From Simkania sp. (GTDB lineage Bacteria > Chlamydiota > Chlamydiia > Chlamydiales > Simkaniaceae): 54,689 nucleotides of DNA. Both the position numbers and the translations under genes were made by a program. The stretch is from the NCBI GenBank assembly GCA_027942475.1, contig JAQFVP010000006.1, positions 1 through 54,689 on the forward strand, written 5' to 3'. The notes under the pieces are model-generated. The model did not search any database. It was not told the DNA's origin and worked only from the letters and a program-made list of their open reading frames with translations. Shown one piece after another: positions 46,049-54,505 of this stretch (its first letter is position 1; every line of letters starts with the position of its first letter).

Positions 46049-47467
46049 TTATATAAAGATCGATTTGATGAGATAAAATAGGAGAATACAGGCGATCGCA
46101 CTCGAGGGGATTGTAATGACCCAAGATAAAGCGATGTCACGCAGTACCCGGAGATTGAGAGCAGATATCCCGCGTGCAAGGCCTACTCCGAATACTGCGC
46201 CGACAATGCAGTGGGTTGTGGATAGAGGGAGCCCCATCTTCGATGCGACCAAGATCGTGATTGCAGCTCCAAACTCTGCGCTAAATCCGCGCGTTGGCGT
46301 AAGTTCGGTAATTTTTCGGCCAATCGTTTCCATTACGCGAAAACCCCAAGTGGCCAATCCAATCACAATACCAATCCCTCCCATAGCGAGGAGCCATGTG
46401 GGAATCGCTCCGGAAGTAGAAATATTTCCTCTTTTCAAGATATCAATAGCGGCTCCAACAGGGCCAATCGCATTGGCGACATCGTTAGCACCATGGGCAA
46501 AGGCGACATAACAGGCACTTAAAATCTGCAAGAAGGCAAACATTTTCTCAACCACGTGGAAATCGGAACTTTTTTCGTAAAAATTTGCCTGACTGCGGAT
46601 CTCTTCCGTGTGGGTTGTGACTTCTTGTAACAGACGGGTAGCACTTTTTCGCGCTTCCCCTTTGGATACCAATTGGGCACGGCGCAAGTGGCGGAGGGCT
46701 TTGTTGAGACTAAACACTTGCTGTGATAATCCCAGGGAGGTTTGCGTGGATCTTCCATCCCGATACATGCGCAGGATAAAGACGCTGATAAGAGCGCTGA
46801 TCAGTCCAACGCCAAGAGCGATTCCTATGGTTTCTAACAGGCTTGGGTAGACGTGGAAGCTCCCGAGGCCATTGAATAAGATGCTTAAGGTAAATACGAC
46901 CATGACGATGAAGGTGAGAATGGGGATCAGTTTTTTGGATGCGTGAATAGGGTTGAGGGCAAAAAGCACCTGTTTTTGCAAGATGCTAAAAATAATAAAA
47001 GCAAACACACTGCTCAAAACGGGAGAAACCACCCAACTCAGTGCAATTTTTCCTACTTCTCGCCACTCTACAGCATGCATCCCTCCGATCAAACTACCAA
47101 ATCCCAAAAGAGCACCGACAATTGCGTGGGTGGTTGAAACAGGCCACCCAAAATAGGAAGCGATCTGGAGCCAAAGGGCTGTGGAGAGCAAGGCGGAGAG
47201 CATTCCAAATAGGAGTATGCGGGGGTTTTCTGAAAAAAAAGAGGGGTTGACTAGTCCTTGCTGCAACGTCCTTGAAACATTTCCTCCTAGAAAAAATGCA
47301 CCGCAAAATTCCAAGATGCCGGCGACGAGCACTGCCTTAAAAAGGGTCAGGGCTCGAGATCCGACCGAAGTGCCCATGGCGTTAGAAACATCATTTGCGC
47401 CGATGTTCCAAGCCATGTAAAATCCGGCCAGAAAGATCAAAACCATCAAGATAGTGTCAGAAGACAT
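46049..47467 (-). CDS. pitA: PiT-family inorganic phosphate permease
   Basis: Inner-membrane phosphate/cation symporter, 472 residues with about ten to eleven helices. The two repeated family signatures GANDVSNAMGTSVGSRALT (about residues 24-42) and GANDVANAIGPVGAA (about 320-334) are present, with a longer cytoplasmic loop between halves. It lies 5 bp downstream of the DUF47 gene, as in CT691-CT692 of C. trachomatis. Confidence 0.94.
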   Translation of the reverse strand: MSSDTILMVLIFLAGFYMAWNIGANDVSNAMGTSVGSRALTLFKAVLVAGILEFCGAFFLGGNVSRTLQQGLVNPSFFSENPRILLFGMLSALLSTALWLQIASYFGWPVSTTHAIVGALLGFGSLIGGMHAVEWREVGKIALSWVVSPVLSSVFAFIIFSILQKQVLFALNPIHASKKLIPILTFIVMVVFTLSILFNGLGSFHVYPSLLETIGIALGVGLISALISVFILRMYRDGRSTQTSLGLSQQVFSLNKALRHLRRAQLVSKGEARKSATRLLQEVTTHTEEIRSQANFYEKSSDFHVVEKMFAFLQILSACYVAFAHGANDVANAIGPVGAAIDILKRGNISTSGAIPTWLLAMGGIGIVIGLATWGFRVMETIGRKITELTPTRGFSAEFGAAITILVASKMGLPLSTTHCIVGAVFGVGLARGISALNLRVLRDIALSWVITIPSSAIACILLFYLIKSIFI

Positions 47468-47472
47468 GGTGC

Positions 47473-48153
47473 TTACTTGAGTTCCAACATCATACGAATG
47501 CGGTTTGCTAACTTTTCAGAGATGTGGGAAATCTTGTTGATTTCCTCTATAAGTCGGGTATAAAGATAAACCAAGGTCGCCTCAGTGTGCTCCCCACTCG
47601 AGAAAAAATCTTTCATTATTTGATGTTTCATTTTGTCTGCTTCATATTCAATATAAGAAATTTTTTCGGCAAAGATTTTTACTTTTTCTGCCTCCATGCC
47701 ACCAAAAGAGGACTCGAGAAGGGCACTGAGCATTTTGATAATTGTGCTCGTCTTCCAAAATGCTTCGCTATTTTTTTTGTATAAAGCGTAGAGATTTTCG
47801 TATAGCATTTCTTTGAAAGAAGCAAGAGATAAGAGATGCCCAATATTCTCCGCTTGATCCGCCACTTTGTCTTGAATCGAGAGAATTTCGAGAAACTGGG
47901 CACTACCTATTGGGAGAAAAAGAGTTTTTGGAAGATGGCTGCGAATATCGTTTTTTGTAAGATCCGATTCATGCTCTAGCTTGGATAACTCCTTTACTAA
48001 TTTTTCTATCACTATATGCTTTTCGTAGGGGAGCCCCTCGAAGATTTCGGTGAGTTTTTTCATGCAAAGCCCCACCTTTTTCATATGAGACTGCAGGGGA
48101 AAAAAGGGGGATCTTCCGAATAGGCGAGCAATTAACATATGTGCATTTTCCAC
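47473..48153 (-). CDS. DUF47 (PhoU-like) regulator of PiT transporter
   Basis: A 226-residue all-helical protein of the PhoU-like DUF47/TIGR00153 type, whose genes usually precede pitA and probably control its activity. Visible features are ARLFGRSPFFPLQSHM at the N-terminus, EHESDLTKNDIRSHL (the conserved E..D/N pattern) and the C-terminal ISEKLANRIRMMLE. Spacing to pitA is 5 bp, so it is in one transcript. Confidence 0.88.
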   Translation of the reverse strand: MENAHMLIARLFGRSPFFPLQSHMKKVGLCMKKLTEIFEGLPYEKHIVIEKLVKELSKLEHESDLTKNDIRSHLPKTLFLPIGSAQFLEILSIQDKVADQAENIGHLLSLASFKEMLYENLYALYKKNSEAFWKTSTIIKMLSALLESSFGGMEAEKVKIFAEKISYIEYEADKMKHQIMKDFFSSGEHTEATLVYLYTRLIEEINKISHISEKLANRIRMMLELK

Positions 48154-48190
48154 TTTGATGAGCAGACTTCCGATGGTACAGGTGGAGCAT

Positions 48191-48907
48191 TTAATTGAAA
48201 AGAGCCCCCTTTTCCCCCTCGGACATTTCGCGCCATTGACCCGAGGGGAGATGGCCGAGGTGGAGTCCGCCGATCCTAATACGGGTCAAAGAGAGCAGCC
48301 TTACGCCGCTGTTTTGTACAAGGAGGCGCACCTCCCGTTTTTTACCCTCTCTCACAGCGATCTTGAGAGTCCCCCTTCTGACTTTTCGCACGGAGTAGGG
48401 GCGGACCCAAACACCCTCAATCCGGGTCCCTCTTGAGATTTTTTTCAATAGGTCACAGGTAAGATCTGATTGGGATTTAACCAAATACTCTTTTGAAATA
48501 TGAGAAGAGGGGTGAATCACTTTTTGGGCAAAATGCCCATCGTTGGTGAGTAGAAGGAGGCCGCTTGTATTAAAATCGAGACGTCCAATTGTAAAAAGAC
48601 GGCTAGGGACTTGTGCAAACAGATCGAGCACGAGGCGCCTGTTATCAAGGCGCCTATGCGAGCAGAGGTACCCTTTTGGCTTGTTCAAGATGTAATAAAC
48701 ATGTTTTTCCTCTTTGTAGACCGGTTTCCCACAAAATAAGATCCGATCTTTGCCCAAACGAACGAGGGTTTGCGGCGTTTTGACAATCATGCCGTTTACC
48801 ATCACTTGGCCCGATAGGATCGATCTTTCCAAAGAGCGTCTCGACCCCAACCCAGCACATGCGAGTGTTTTGCTTAATCTCTTTCCTTTCATAGCTGCTT
48901 TTTCCAT
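48191..48907 (-). CDS. RsuA/RluB-family pseudouridine synthase (YjbC-like)
   Basis: A 238-residue enzyme with an N-terminal S4 RNA-binding domain (KTLACAGLGSRRSLERSILSG, about residues 13-33) and a catalytic domain with GRLDFNTSGLLLLTNDG, where the aspartate is the nucleophile. The neighbour order pgm-yjbC matches CT722-CT723. The rRNA target is not determined. Divergent from pgm across 200 bp. Confidence 0.9.
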   Translation of the reverse strand: MEKAAMKGKRLSKTLACAGLGSRRSLERSILSGQVMVNGMIVKTPQTLVRLGKDRILFCGKPVYKEEKHVYYILNKPKGYLCSHRRLDNRRLVLDLFAQVPSRLFTIGRLDFNTSGLLLLTNDGHFAQKVIHPSSHISKEYLVKSQSDLTCDLLKKISRGTRIEGVWVRPYSVRKVRRGTLKIAVREGKKREVRLLVQNSGVRLLSLTRIRIGGLHLGHLPSGQWREMSEGEKGALFN

Positions 48908-49108
48908 CTTAACTGCGAGATTTTAGAGGTTTTTTAGCCTGGATGCAAGTTATGTCTCATATGCACATATAAAAAATATTTCGCCAAATCATCATGTGTA
49001 AAAACATACAATCAATTTTTTCATTGAAAATGAAGCTTTATCTACCATAAAGGTAGGTCTTTGATTTACCGTGGATCTGAAATCGAGAATTCGCTATGAT
49101 CAAAGGCA

Positions 49109-49831
49109 ATGCAAAAAGGTTCTCAGCTCATCTTGTTGCGCCATGGCGAGTCGGTGTGGAATCGACGCAATCTCTTCACTGGGTGGGTGGACGTTCCCTT
49201 AAGCTTTGCGGGGATTGAGGAGGCCCTTTCTGCGGGAATGCAAATATCTTGCATTCCGATTGACATTATCTTTGTTTCCTCGCTCATCCGATCACAGCTC
49301 ACCGCCATGATCGCGATGAGTGTTCATCAAGGTAAGAGAGTTCCCCTCTTACCCCCTAGTTTTGAGGGCGATCGGAAAGCGTGGGCAACCAATTACAATC
49401 CGAGTGCATCGAAAATGACCATTCCGACGGTGGTAGCTTGGGAGCTCAATGAGAGGATGTACGGGGAGCTCCAAGGACGAGACAAAGATGAGATGCGCAA
49501 AAAGTTTGGTGCGGAGCAAGTGGAAATTTGGCGTCGGAGTTTTGAGACGGCGCCGCCTGGTGGGGAGAGTTTAGAAGACACAGCCAAACGGACCCTCCCT
49601 TACTTTGAAAGTCGAATTGTTCCTCACTTAAAGAAAAGAAAAAATGTGCTCGTCTCTGCGCACGGCAATTCTCTTCGTTCCATTTTCATGCGTATCGATC
49701 ACCTCTCGAAACAACAGGTGCTTAAACTAGAAGTCCCTACGGGCCGGCCCATGTGTTATACCTATTTTAAAGACAATTGGCAGCGAGAAAACATCGATGA
49801 AATGCACCGTTTCTACCGAGAGAAATGCTGA
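49109..49831 (+). CDS. gpmA: 2,3-bisphosphoglycerate-dependent phosphoglycerate mutase
   Basis: Glycolytic mutase, 240 residues. The phospho-accepting histidine is His12 in LLRHGESVWN. The second histidine is His185 in VSAHGNSLRS. The catalytic Glu lies in the ELNERMYGELQGRDK motif. It corresponds to CT722 and shares four bases (ATGA) with the NifS-like gene. Confidence 0.95.
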   Translation: MQKGSQLILLRHGESVWNRRNLFTGWVDVPLSFAGIEEALSAGMQISCIPIDIIFVSSLIRSQLTAMIAMSVHQGKRVPLLPPSFEGDRKAWATNYNPSASKMTIPTVVAWELNERMYGELQGRDKDEMRKKFGAEQVEIWRRSFETAPPGGESLEDTAKRTLPYFESRIVPHLKKRKNVLVSAHGNSLRSIFMRIDHLSKQQVLKLEVPTGRPMCYTYFKDNWQRENIDEMHRFYREKC

Positions 49832-50994
49832 TGAACTTGCCTATTTACCTCGATCATGCCACAACAACCAAGCCCTCCGATCATCTTGTTGCCCAAATGC
49901 TACCTTTCTTCAAACGGCACTGGCATTGCCCAACTGCCCCCTATCTCAGGGGGAAAGAACCTTTTGTGAGCATTCAGCGTAGTCTAAATGCCATCAAACA
50001 TGGTTTGGGGGCAAAAGAAAAGGACACTTTTATCCTCACCTCGTGCGGTGCGGAAGCAATTAGCCATGTCTATCATGCGCTTGCGATTGACAAGGCGCTT
50101 GAAACAGGAAGGAATCACTTTCTCACAACGCCCCTTGAGGACGCCTCTTTTCTCATGGGTATTGATCGTCTACAGCCTCTGGGTATCCGGAAAAAATTTG
50201 TTGCCCTCGACCAAAAAGGAGTGGTCACTCCTGAAAATCTCGAAAAGGCGCTCACTCCCCGAACTGGACTCGTCTCCCTTTCATGGGCAAATGGCTTGAC
50301 TGGCACATTGCATCCCCTATTTGAAATAGCCGAGCTTTGTCGAAAAAAAGGGGTTTTATTGCATGTCGATGTAAGCGATGTTTTGGGAAAAATTTACTTT
50401 CGGTGCAAAGATATTCCCGTCGACTTTGTCACTTTTGACGGAGACCGCTTGCACGGCCCCAAGGGGACGGGAGGGCTTCTCATCGCCCATCCACACCATC
50501 TACACGCTCTGATCCCAAGTGGGATGAACCAAGATGGCTTGCGCGGGGGAACGCTCAACTTGCCCGGCCTTGTCGGCTTGCAAGTAGCTTTTAAAGAATT
50601 AGAAGAGTCTTTTGATCACATGTGCACAGAGACAGCTCGCCTTCGTGACCAGTTTGAGCAAAGTCTCGAAAAAAGCATTTCTGTGGCCACTCCTCTTTTT
50701 CGGAGCGCAAACCGACTCCCCAGTGTTAGTGTGGTTGCGTTTCCTGGTGTATCTAGTGAACTTTTGGCTTTCCATCTAGCCCAAAGAGAGATTTTTGTCA
50801 GTTTTGGCGGAGGCCGTCACCAAAGATTAGAAGCGCTTGCACAGCATACTTATCCCCAGAGTAGGCTTGCCAAATGCGCGCTGAGTTTCAGCTTGGGAAG
50901 GGGGAATACGGAGGAAGAGATCCGAAAAGCGTGTGGGATGGTTGCTGATGCGGTTGAAAAGTGTCTGACCCTGTCTAGAGATATTGCCTTGTGA
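49831..50994 (+). CDS. NifS-like protein lacking catalytic residues (CT721-like)
   Basis: It has the class V aminotransferase/NifS fold but not the chemistry. In 389-residue numbering from ATG 49825, the start YLDHATTT, the LTSCGAEAI turn, HVDV (Asp182) and LRGGTLNLPG (Arg240) are kept. The PLP lysine site, normally SGHK, reads FDGDRLHG with Arg208. The EHK motif reads EDA (105-107). The cysteine loop of IscS/NifS reads VSFGGGRHQ. I chose ATG 49831, which shares ATGA with the gpmA stop and has GAGAG eight bases upstream. It corresponds by position to CT721. A desulfurase role is unlikely; it may be a structural partner of the following NifU-like protein. Confidence 0.8.
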   Translation: MNLPIYLDHATTTKPSDHLVAQMLPFFKRHWHCPTAPYLRGKEPFVSIQRSLNAIKHGLGAKEKDTFILTSCGAEAISHVYHALAIDKALETGRNHFLTTPLEDASFLMGIDRLQPLGIRKKFVALDQKGVVTPENLEKALTPRTGLVSLSWANGLTGTLHPLFEIAELCRKKGVLLHVDVSDVLGKIYFRCKDIPVDFVTFDGDRLHGPKGTGGLLIAHPHHLHALIPSGMNQDGLRGGTLNLPGLVGLQVAFKELEESFDHMCTETARLRDQFEQSLEKSISVATPLFRSANRLPSVSVVAFPGVSSELLAFHLAQREIFVSFGGGRHQRLEALAQHTYPQSRLAKCALSFSLGRGNTEEEIRKACGMVADAVEKCLTLSRDIAL

Positions 50995-51764
50995 AGAGGG
51001 ACGGTCAGCCCCATCCATGGGCCTCATATAGTTATCTCTTGATCGAGCGGATTCTCAATCCCAAGAATGTAGGCGTATTTAAAAAAAGCGCAGACGAGGT
51101 GGGAGATATGCGTTTTGTCAGCGCTCAGAGATGGGATGAACCACATGACCACTTTGTGGGATTGCACCTCATCGTAGATGAAACGGATGGGGTGATTGTT
51201 GATGCAAAGTTTCAAGCCTTTGGCAACACCGCGTTAATCGGAGCTGCTGATATTATTTGTGAAATGGTGTTGCAAAAAACATATCAGCAAGCGCACCGTT
51301 TGAGTGCGGAGCTCATCGATAAAGAGCTTAGAGATTTTGATCATATACCCGCTTTCCCCCCTGTAGCTGCTTCTTATATCAATTTAGTCCTTGAGGTGCT
51401 CGACGATGTTTGTGAGCAGTGCTTTGATATCTCCCTATCTGACGCGCCGATCCCCTCCCCCGTCCCTTTTTGCTCTGACTCTACAAAAGCATTGCCCGAT
51501 TGGGACACGCTTTCTCATAGCGAAAGACTTGCTTGCATTCGGGAGATCATTGAGCGGGAAGTGCAGCCCTACATCGCACTCGATGCAGGGGGGATTCAGG
51601 TAAAAGCGCTTAGCAACTGGGAAGTATTGATTGCCTACGAAGGAGCATGCACAACGTGCCCTTCCTCAACAGGATCCACGCTTAATGCGATTCAAGAGCT
51701 ACTGCGTCTTCGGGTGCATCCCCATCTAATTGTCAAACCTGACCTATCCCTTTTACAATTTTAA
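50991..51764 (+). CDS. NifU-like protein with C-terminal Nfu domain but no IscU cysteines (CT720-like)
   Basis: A 257-residue protein. The N-terminal half (about 14-130) aligns with IscU (IERILNPKNVGVF, FVGLHLIVD, VDAKFQAFGNTALIGAADII), but the three cluster-ligand cysteines of IscU are replaced: AQRWDEPHD at the first site, FGNTA at the second and AFPPVAASY at the third. The C-terminal part is an Nfu-type domain with CTTC (Cys220, Cys223) able to bind a cluster between two subunits. It starts at GTG 50991, overlapping the NifS-like gene by 4 bp. It corresponds to CT720. Confidence 0.8.
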   Translation: MKRDGQPHPWASYSYLLIERILNPKNVGVFKKSADEVGDMRFVSAQRWDEPHDHFVGLHLIVDETDGVIVDAKFQAFGNTALIGAADIICEMVLQKTYQQAHRLSAELIDKELRDFDHIPAFPPVAASYINLVLEVLDDVCEQCFDISLSDAPIPSPVPFCSDSTKALPDWDTLSHSERLACIREIIEREVQPYIALDAGGIQVKALSNWEVLIAYEGACTTCPSSTGSTLNAIQELLRLRVHPHLIVKPDLSLLQF

Positions 51765-51852
51765 TTGCGGAAAATGCTCTTAGAAAAAGAGCGCTTTTGG
51801 ATAGAGAGATTGATTATTTCCTTTTAACAAAAGATTACACATAATCCGGTGT

Positions 51853-52986
51853 ATGTGGAGTTATCAAAATTTGCGTCGCATTGACTTTCGGACTCTCCCT
51901 TTACTCGTAGGGTTGATGCTAATTAGCTTGCTTGTCATTTCTGCTACCTCAACAGTTGAGGGGCACAGAGCTGATGCGAGCTTTTTTACACCGCTTGTAA
52001 AAACTCAACTAAAGTGGTTTGCCATCGGAGCAATCGGGTATCTCTTTTTTTCCGGAATTGACTACCACAAACTCCGGGAGTGGTCCTGGATTTTTTATGG
52101 TGCCACGATTCTAATGCTTATCGGCCTTTTTTTTACAGATCCCATTCACAATGTGCATAGATGGTACCGAATCCCCTTGACGGGTATAGGGATACAACCC
52201 GCTGAATGTGCCAAACTGTCACTCATCTTAACTTTGAGCTGGTTTTTAGAAAAAAAAGAGAGAGCAGTAGGTCGATGGGCCGTTTTTTTGCAAGCTGCGT
52301 TTCTCACATTGATCCCCTTTCTGCTCGTATTAAAACAGCCCGATTTGGGTTCGGCGTTAGTGTTTTATCCCATTACTCTGGGAATATTTTATTTTTGCGG
52401 CGTGAATAGAAAGGTAGTTGCCGTCTCATCCGGGATCGGGCTTATGATCTTGGGGATCACGGCGCTCATTTTTTTAGAAATCATCCCGTACGAAAACATG
52501 CGCACTTTTTTTAGCTATTTTTTAAAGGAATATCAATGCGAAAGGCTCAATCCCGCTACCTATCATCATCAGGCTGCTCAAACCTCTATCGCTCTCGGAA
52601 AATGGGTAGGCAGTGGCTTTAGACAAAGTGTATTTGCAGGGGATGGGTGCTTGCCTGCAGCGTCGACTGATTCCGTTTTCCCCGCTTTTACAGAAGAATT
52701 CGGGTTTTTAGGGGCTTTGTTTCTCCTCTTGTTGCTTTTCACCCTCATTTACTACACATTTCAAGTGATTGCCACCGCGCGCGACCGCTTTGCGCTTGCA
52801 TTATCCTCGGGGATTGCCGTCTATTTCGCCACCCACGTCGTTTTAAACATCGGAATGATGTGTGGCTTTTTGCCAATCACCGGGGTGCCGTTGTTACTAG
52901 TGACTTATGGGGGCTCCTCTGTTTTATGGACGATGATTGCAATGGGAATCATGCAGAGTATCTATGCAAAAAGGTATATGTTTTGA
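51853..52986 (+). CDS. rodA: Peptidoglycan polymerase RodA (FtsW/RodA/SpoVE family)
   Basis: Inner-membrane SEDS glycosyltransferase, 377 residues with about ten helices. Family landmarks are QPAECAKLSLIL (about 115), KQPDLGSALVFYPIT with the catalytic-region aspartate (about 160), the extracellular loop with YHHQAAQTSIALGKWVGSGF and the C-terminal LLLVTYGGSS. It provides septal or side-wall peptidoglycan synthesis. The C. trachomatis counterpart is CT726. Confidence 0.94.
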   Translation: MWSYQNLRRIDFRTLPLLVGLMLISLLVISATSTVEGHRADASFFTPLVKTQLKWFAIGAIGYLFFSGIDYHKLREWSWIFYGATILMLIGLFFTDPIHNVHRWYRIPLTGIGIQPAECAKLSLILTLSWFLEKKERAVGRWAVFLQAAFLTLIPFLLVLKQPDLGSALVFYPITLGIFYFCGVNRKVVAVSSGIGLMILGITALIFLEIIPYENMRTFFSYFLKEYQCERLNPATYHHQAAQTSIALGKWVGSGFRQSVFAGDGCLPAASTDSVFPAFTEEFGFLGALFLLLLLFTLIYYTFQVIATARDRFALALSSGIAVYFATHVVLNIGMMCGFLPITGVPLLLVTYGGSSVLWTMIAMGIMQSIYAKRYMF

Positions 52987-53435
52987 CCTCACATCTGTTT
53001 ATTTTTACACCTGGATCTTGGTTAGGCGAAGGCACAATCACCTTGCCTACAAAAAAAGAAAAGTTTACTTTTTATACCCTCTGGGATATTTCAGAAGTGG
53101 ATGATCGGGGAAAGATTACTTGCGTTCAAAAGATCGAAATGCAGGGAGTCCCGGATCACATGTACAATGAGTTTTCTTTTTCTGATATCTCTCTTCGCCA
53201 TTTCTCAGTTACATTAGAAAGTCAATCAATTAAGGATATGATCGGAAGTGGGATCATCAATCCAGAGGTGATTAGCTGGGAATTTCGTCTTAGCCACCTT
53301 GGATTCGAAGGATTTGAGCTCTATCAAATAGGCCCTAATCCCGAAACCTATCTTTCACATGCAGAGTACAAAACGGGGGACGACTTTCACGTAGTCATCC
53401 ATGGGAAGGTTTGGCGAAAGGGGATAATCGAGTAA
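52983..53435 (+). CDS. Conserved chlamydial protein (CT724-like), TTG start
   Basis: The frame is open from 52860, but the N-terminal part overlaps rodA. I chose TTG 52983, sharing TTGA with the rodA stop and giving a 150-residue protein starting MTSHLFIFTPGSWLGEGTI. Features: FTPGxWxGEG, a beta-rich body (FYTLWDISEVDDRGKI, IEMQGVPDHMYNEFSF) and GFELYQIGPNPETY. It has no signal peptide or membrane segment. Position between rodA and birA matches CT724, whose function I do not know. Confidence 0.7.
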   Translation: MTSHLFIFTPGSWLGEGTITLPTKKEKFTFYTLWDISEVDDRGKITCVQKIEMQGVPDHMYNEFSFSDISLRHFSVTLESQSIKDMIGSGIINPEVISWEFRLSHLGFEGFELYQIGPNPETYLSHAEYKTGDDFHVVIHGKVWRKGIIE

Positions 53436-53471
53436 CCTCGATTGAGGGACGTTCCCAACGCAAATAAAGCC

Positions 53472-54212
53472 CTACTTTTTTCTCAAAAAGACCCTATCTG
53501 TTGTGTTGAATGTTTTCATCTCCCCGGAATCTAACTTAAGATTCAAGCTTCCATCTAGGTTAAGCGAGTGAAAAACCCCCTCGATCCTCTTCTCTTTTTG
53601 TTGCAAGGTGATTTTCTCCCCCTTGTAGAGCAAAAAAGAGTCGTATATTTGGTGAAAGGGTTGAAACCCCTTTTTTCGGTAGACCGTAAGATCTTCAATA
53701 ACAAATTGATCGAGCAGAGTGAGCAGTGGTGTAAGGAGAAATTTCCTTCCCGTTTCCTTTGCCAAAGAGGTGGCAACTTGATCGAGGAGATCAAGTTGCT
53801 CTTGAGACATATTCACATTGATTCCCATTCCTGCAATAACTCCGTAGAATCGACGTAGATCGATCAACTCACACAGAGCCCCAGAAATTTTTTTTCCATT
53901 TACTATAACGTCATTTGGCCACTTGATTTTCGCGGGCAGATCCTGTTTGCAAAGCAATTTGACCACACTTAAACAGAAAAGCTGGGATAAATTGCCCAAA
54001 CTCACTTCGGTTTTTTCTATCGTAAAAAAGTAGGTAACGTAGAGGTTCACCCCCTTTGGAGAAATCCAAGGGCGGCCAAAACGTCCCCTTCCTTGTGTCT
54101 GCTCATCCGCTGTAATCCGGGTGATTGTATTGAAATCAAAATGGGAAAAATTTTCCCTAGCCCATCTATTTGTTGAATCAATAGAGCTGAAGTGGATAGG
54201 GACGATTTCCAT
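53472..54212 (-). CDS. birA: Biotin-[acetyl-CoA-carboxylase] ligase
   Basis: Attaches biotin to the carrier subunit of acetyl-CoA carboxylase. It has 246 residues without an N-terminal DNA-binding domain, so it is a group I ligase and not a repressor. The biotinyl-AMP loop GRGRFGRPW (about residues 42-50) and KWPNDV are present, as is the C-terminal SH3-like domain. ATG 54212 is preferred over an in-frame TTG at 54236 because MEIVPIHFSSIDSTNRW matches the family start. It is convergent with CT724-like and corresponds to CT725. Confidence 0.93.
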   Translation of the reverse strand: MEIVPIHFSSIDSTNRWARENFSHFDFNTITRITADEQTQGRGRFGRPWISPKGVNLYVTYFFTIEKTEVSLGNLSQLFCLSVVKLLCKQDLPAKIKWPNDVIVNGKKISGALCELIDLRRFYGVIAGMGINVNMSQEQLDLLDQVATSLAKETGRKFLLTPLLTLLDQFVIEDLTVYRKKGFQPFHQIYDSFLLYKGEKITLQQKEKRIEGVFHSLNLDGSLNLKLDSGEMKTFNTTDRVFLRKK

Positions 54213-54479
54213 CGGCTTGCCTGCGCATCGACACAAAGCACTCTGCTTTTCGAGAGTGGTCTTGAACTTTTTATTGCGCCAAAACTTTAATGCTTATCCC
54301 CCTTTTTTTCAATCGATAATGAAAACACGCGGCATTCCCATCCCGTTAAGGGGATTGGGTCAAGAGCGTGTTTCTTCTGGTTTTCCCGCTCGTCCAGGGT
54401 AAGAAGATTCCCTTTTTTAAGGAATTTTTGGAGGGGGTTTTTTCACCGATTTTTTCAACACAGTCGTATCTTTTTATTG

Positions 54480-54496
54480 ATTATACGAAGTATAAT
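54480..54496. promoter_or_regulatory. Perfect palindrome before tnpB
   Basis: attatac (54480-54486), centre gaa, gtataat (54490-54496): a 17-base inverted repeat 9 bases before the tnpB ATG. It includes TATAAT-like elements on both strands and could be a promoter, an operator or an RNA hairpin covering the ribosome-binding region. Confidence 0.5.
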
Positions 54497-54505
54497 CCTT
54501 ACTTG

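Noticed and set aside
52860..52982. N-terminal extension of the CT724-like protein
   Set aside because: It overlaps the coding sequence of rodA in another frame and does not look like protein; the TTG overlapping the rodA stop is more likely.
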